From an uncultured Desulfobacterales bacterium (GTDB taxonomy: Bacteria > Desulfobacterota > Desulfobacteria > Desulfobacterales > JAFDCJ01): a DNA stretch of 5,820 nucleotides. The notes under the pieces were generated by a model that saw only the letters and a program-made list of their open reading frames with translations, had not been told where the DNA came from and ran no database searches. The stretch covers positions 1-5,820 of the forward strand of contig CALZJV010000409.1 in assembly GCA_945787595.1 (NCBI GenBank), read 5' to 3'. Shown here piece by piece: positions 5,292 to 5,820 of the stretch. Every line of letters starts with the position of its first letter. Positions within the stretch are counted from its first letter, which is position 1. Both the position numbers and the translations under genes were made by a program.

Positions 5292-5820
5292 ATGACCAGT
5301 GAAAACAATGACAGAATCATCACCACAACCTGTTCCTATGACTGTGGTGGCCGGTGCCTGTTAAAGGTGCATGTGTCGAATGGCAGAATTACTCGAATCG
5401 GAACAGACACACAGCCGGGGCCGGGTTTGAAAGCCTGTGTGCGAGGATTGTCCCAAAAGGACGTCGTATATTCGCCCGAACGCCTGACGAAACCTTTAAA
5501 ACGAGTTGGCGAACGGGGCAGCGGGCAATTTAAACCCATCTCCTGGGAAGAAGCTCTGGATAAGATCACCGCCGAACTCAAGCGGGTCAAAAACACCTAC
5601 GGACCCCATTCCATATTTCTGATCGATTATTCCGGCAACCAAGCCGCCTTGCACGGTAACGGCCTGGCGGCGCAACGGTTTTTCAACTTGTATGGCGGAT
5701 GCAGCGTCATCGGCGGCAACACCCCCATGCCAAAACCAGGGTTAATTCCCAGTTTGATAACATCCCCCGATTAAAAGATAAGGGTGACGATACTCTCTGG
5801 ATAAACACCGACGACGCCCG
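5292..5820 (+). pseudogene. Molybdopterin oxidoreductase (DMSO reductase family) with central deletion and frameshift, runs off the right edge
   Basis: The first frame (5292-5774) gives 160 codons. Residues 1-144 are a typical N-terminus: the 4Fe-4S site Cys14-x3-Cys18-x3-Cys22-x26-Cys49 (CSYDCGGRC and KACVRG), [17 protein letters not shown] (60-76), [13 protein letters not shown] (80-92) and [16 protein letters not shown] (129-144). After that the frame is nonsense and stops. From about 5726 another frame reads [18 protein letters not shown], then [12 protein letters not shown] to the window end. This is the start of the C-terminal molybdopterin-dinucleotide-binding domain (family pattern PH.K.R.nSQ.DNIP.L...WINP.DA). 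Several hundred residues normally lie between the two parts, so the gene has lost its centre and changed frame. No twin-arginine signal is seen, so the ancestor was probably cytoplasmic; its substrate is unknown. AGGGA precedes the ATG by 10 bases. It is divergent from the VapC remnant and the asparaginase-like gene. Confidence 0.88.

Overview
The window looks like chromosomal DNA from a Gram-negative anaerobe. I lean towards Desulfobacterota (a Desulfobacterales-like sulfate reducer), because the short intergenic repeat near 408-530 and the 88-residue unknown protein both resemble sequences I associate with that group. That is recollection, not a search. There are no RNA genes, CRISPR arrays or complete mobile elements. 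Every gene up to about 5.27 kb lies on the minus strand, and the only plus-strand gene starts at 5292.

Region 1 (1-970): the N-terminal third of a PLP-dependent aminotransferase runs off the left edge. It is followed by an intergenic repeat element with inverted arms, an operator-like palindrome, and a small conserved protein of unknown function with a strong ribosome binding site.

Region 2 (970-2376): a compact co-directional transport cluster, in transcription order LysE/RhtB-type exporter, CrcB/FluC fluoride channel, DUF190 protein. CrcB-DUF190 is a familiar fluoride-resistance pairing. A perfect 15-bp tandem duplication sits across the exporter stop codon and the crcB leader. The exporter probably starts at a TTG with a good Shine-Dalgarno inside the longer ATG frame.

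Region 3 (2512-3656): an intact AsnA-type aspartate-ammonia ligase with an excellent Shine-Dalgarno.

Region 4 (3747-5820): a patch of decayed genes around one gene that still looks whole. The decayed genes are (a) an N-terminal stub of an MDR-family quinone oxidoreductase, (b) a YtcJ-like amidohydrolase that has lost its middle and is joined out of frame, (c) a C-terminal remnant of a VapC/PIN toxin that has no start, and (d) a molybdopterin oxidoreductase whose N-terminal Fe-S region is joined out of frame to its C-terminal cofactor-binding domain. The survivor is a single-domain L-asparaginase-like protein, so asparagine synthesis (AsnA) and asparagine hydrolysis sit about 1 kb apart.

I see no convincing new system. 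The most notable signal is the local run of large-deletion pseudogenes. The next are the repeat element carrying its own short reading frame and the asnA/asparaginase neighbourhood.
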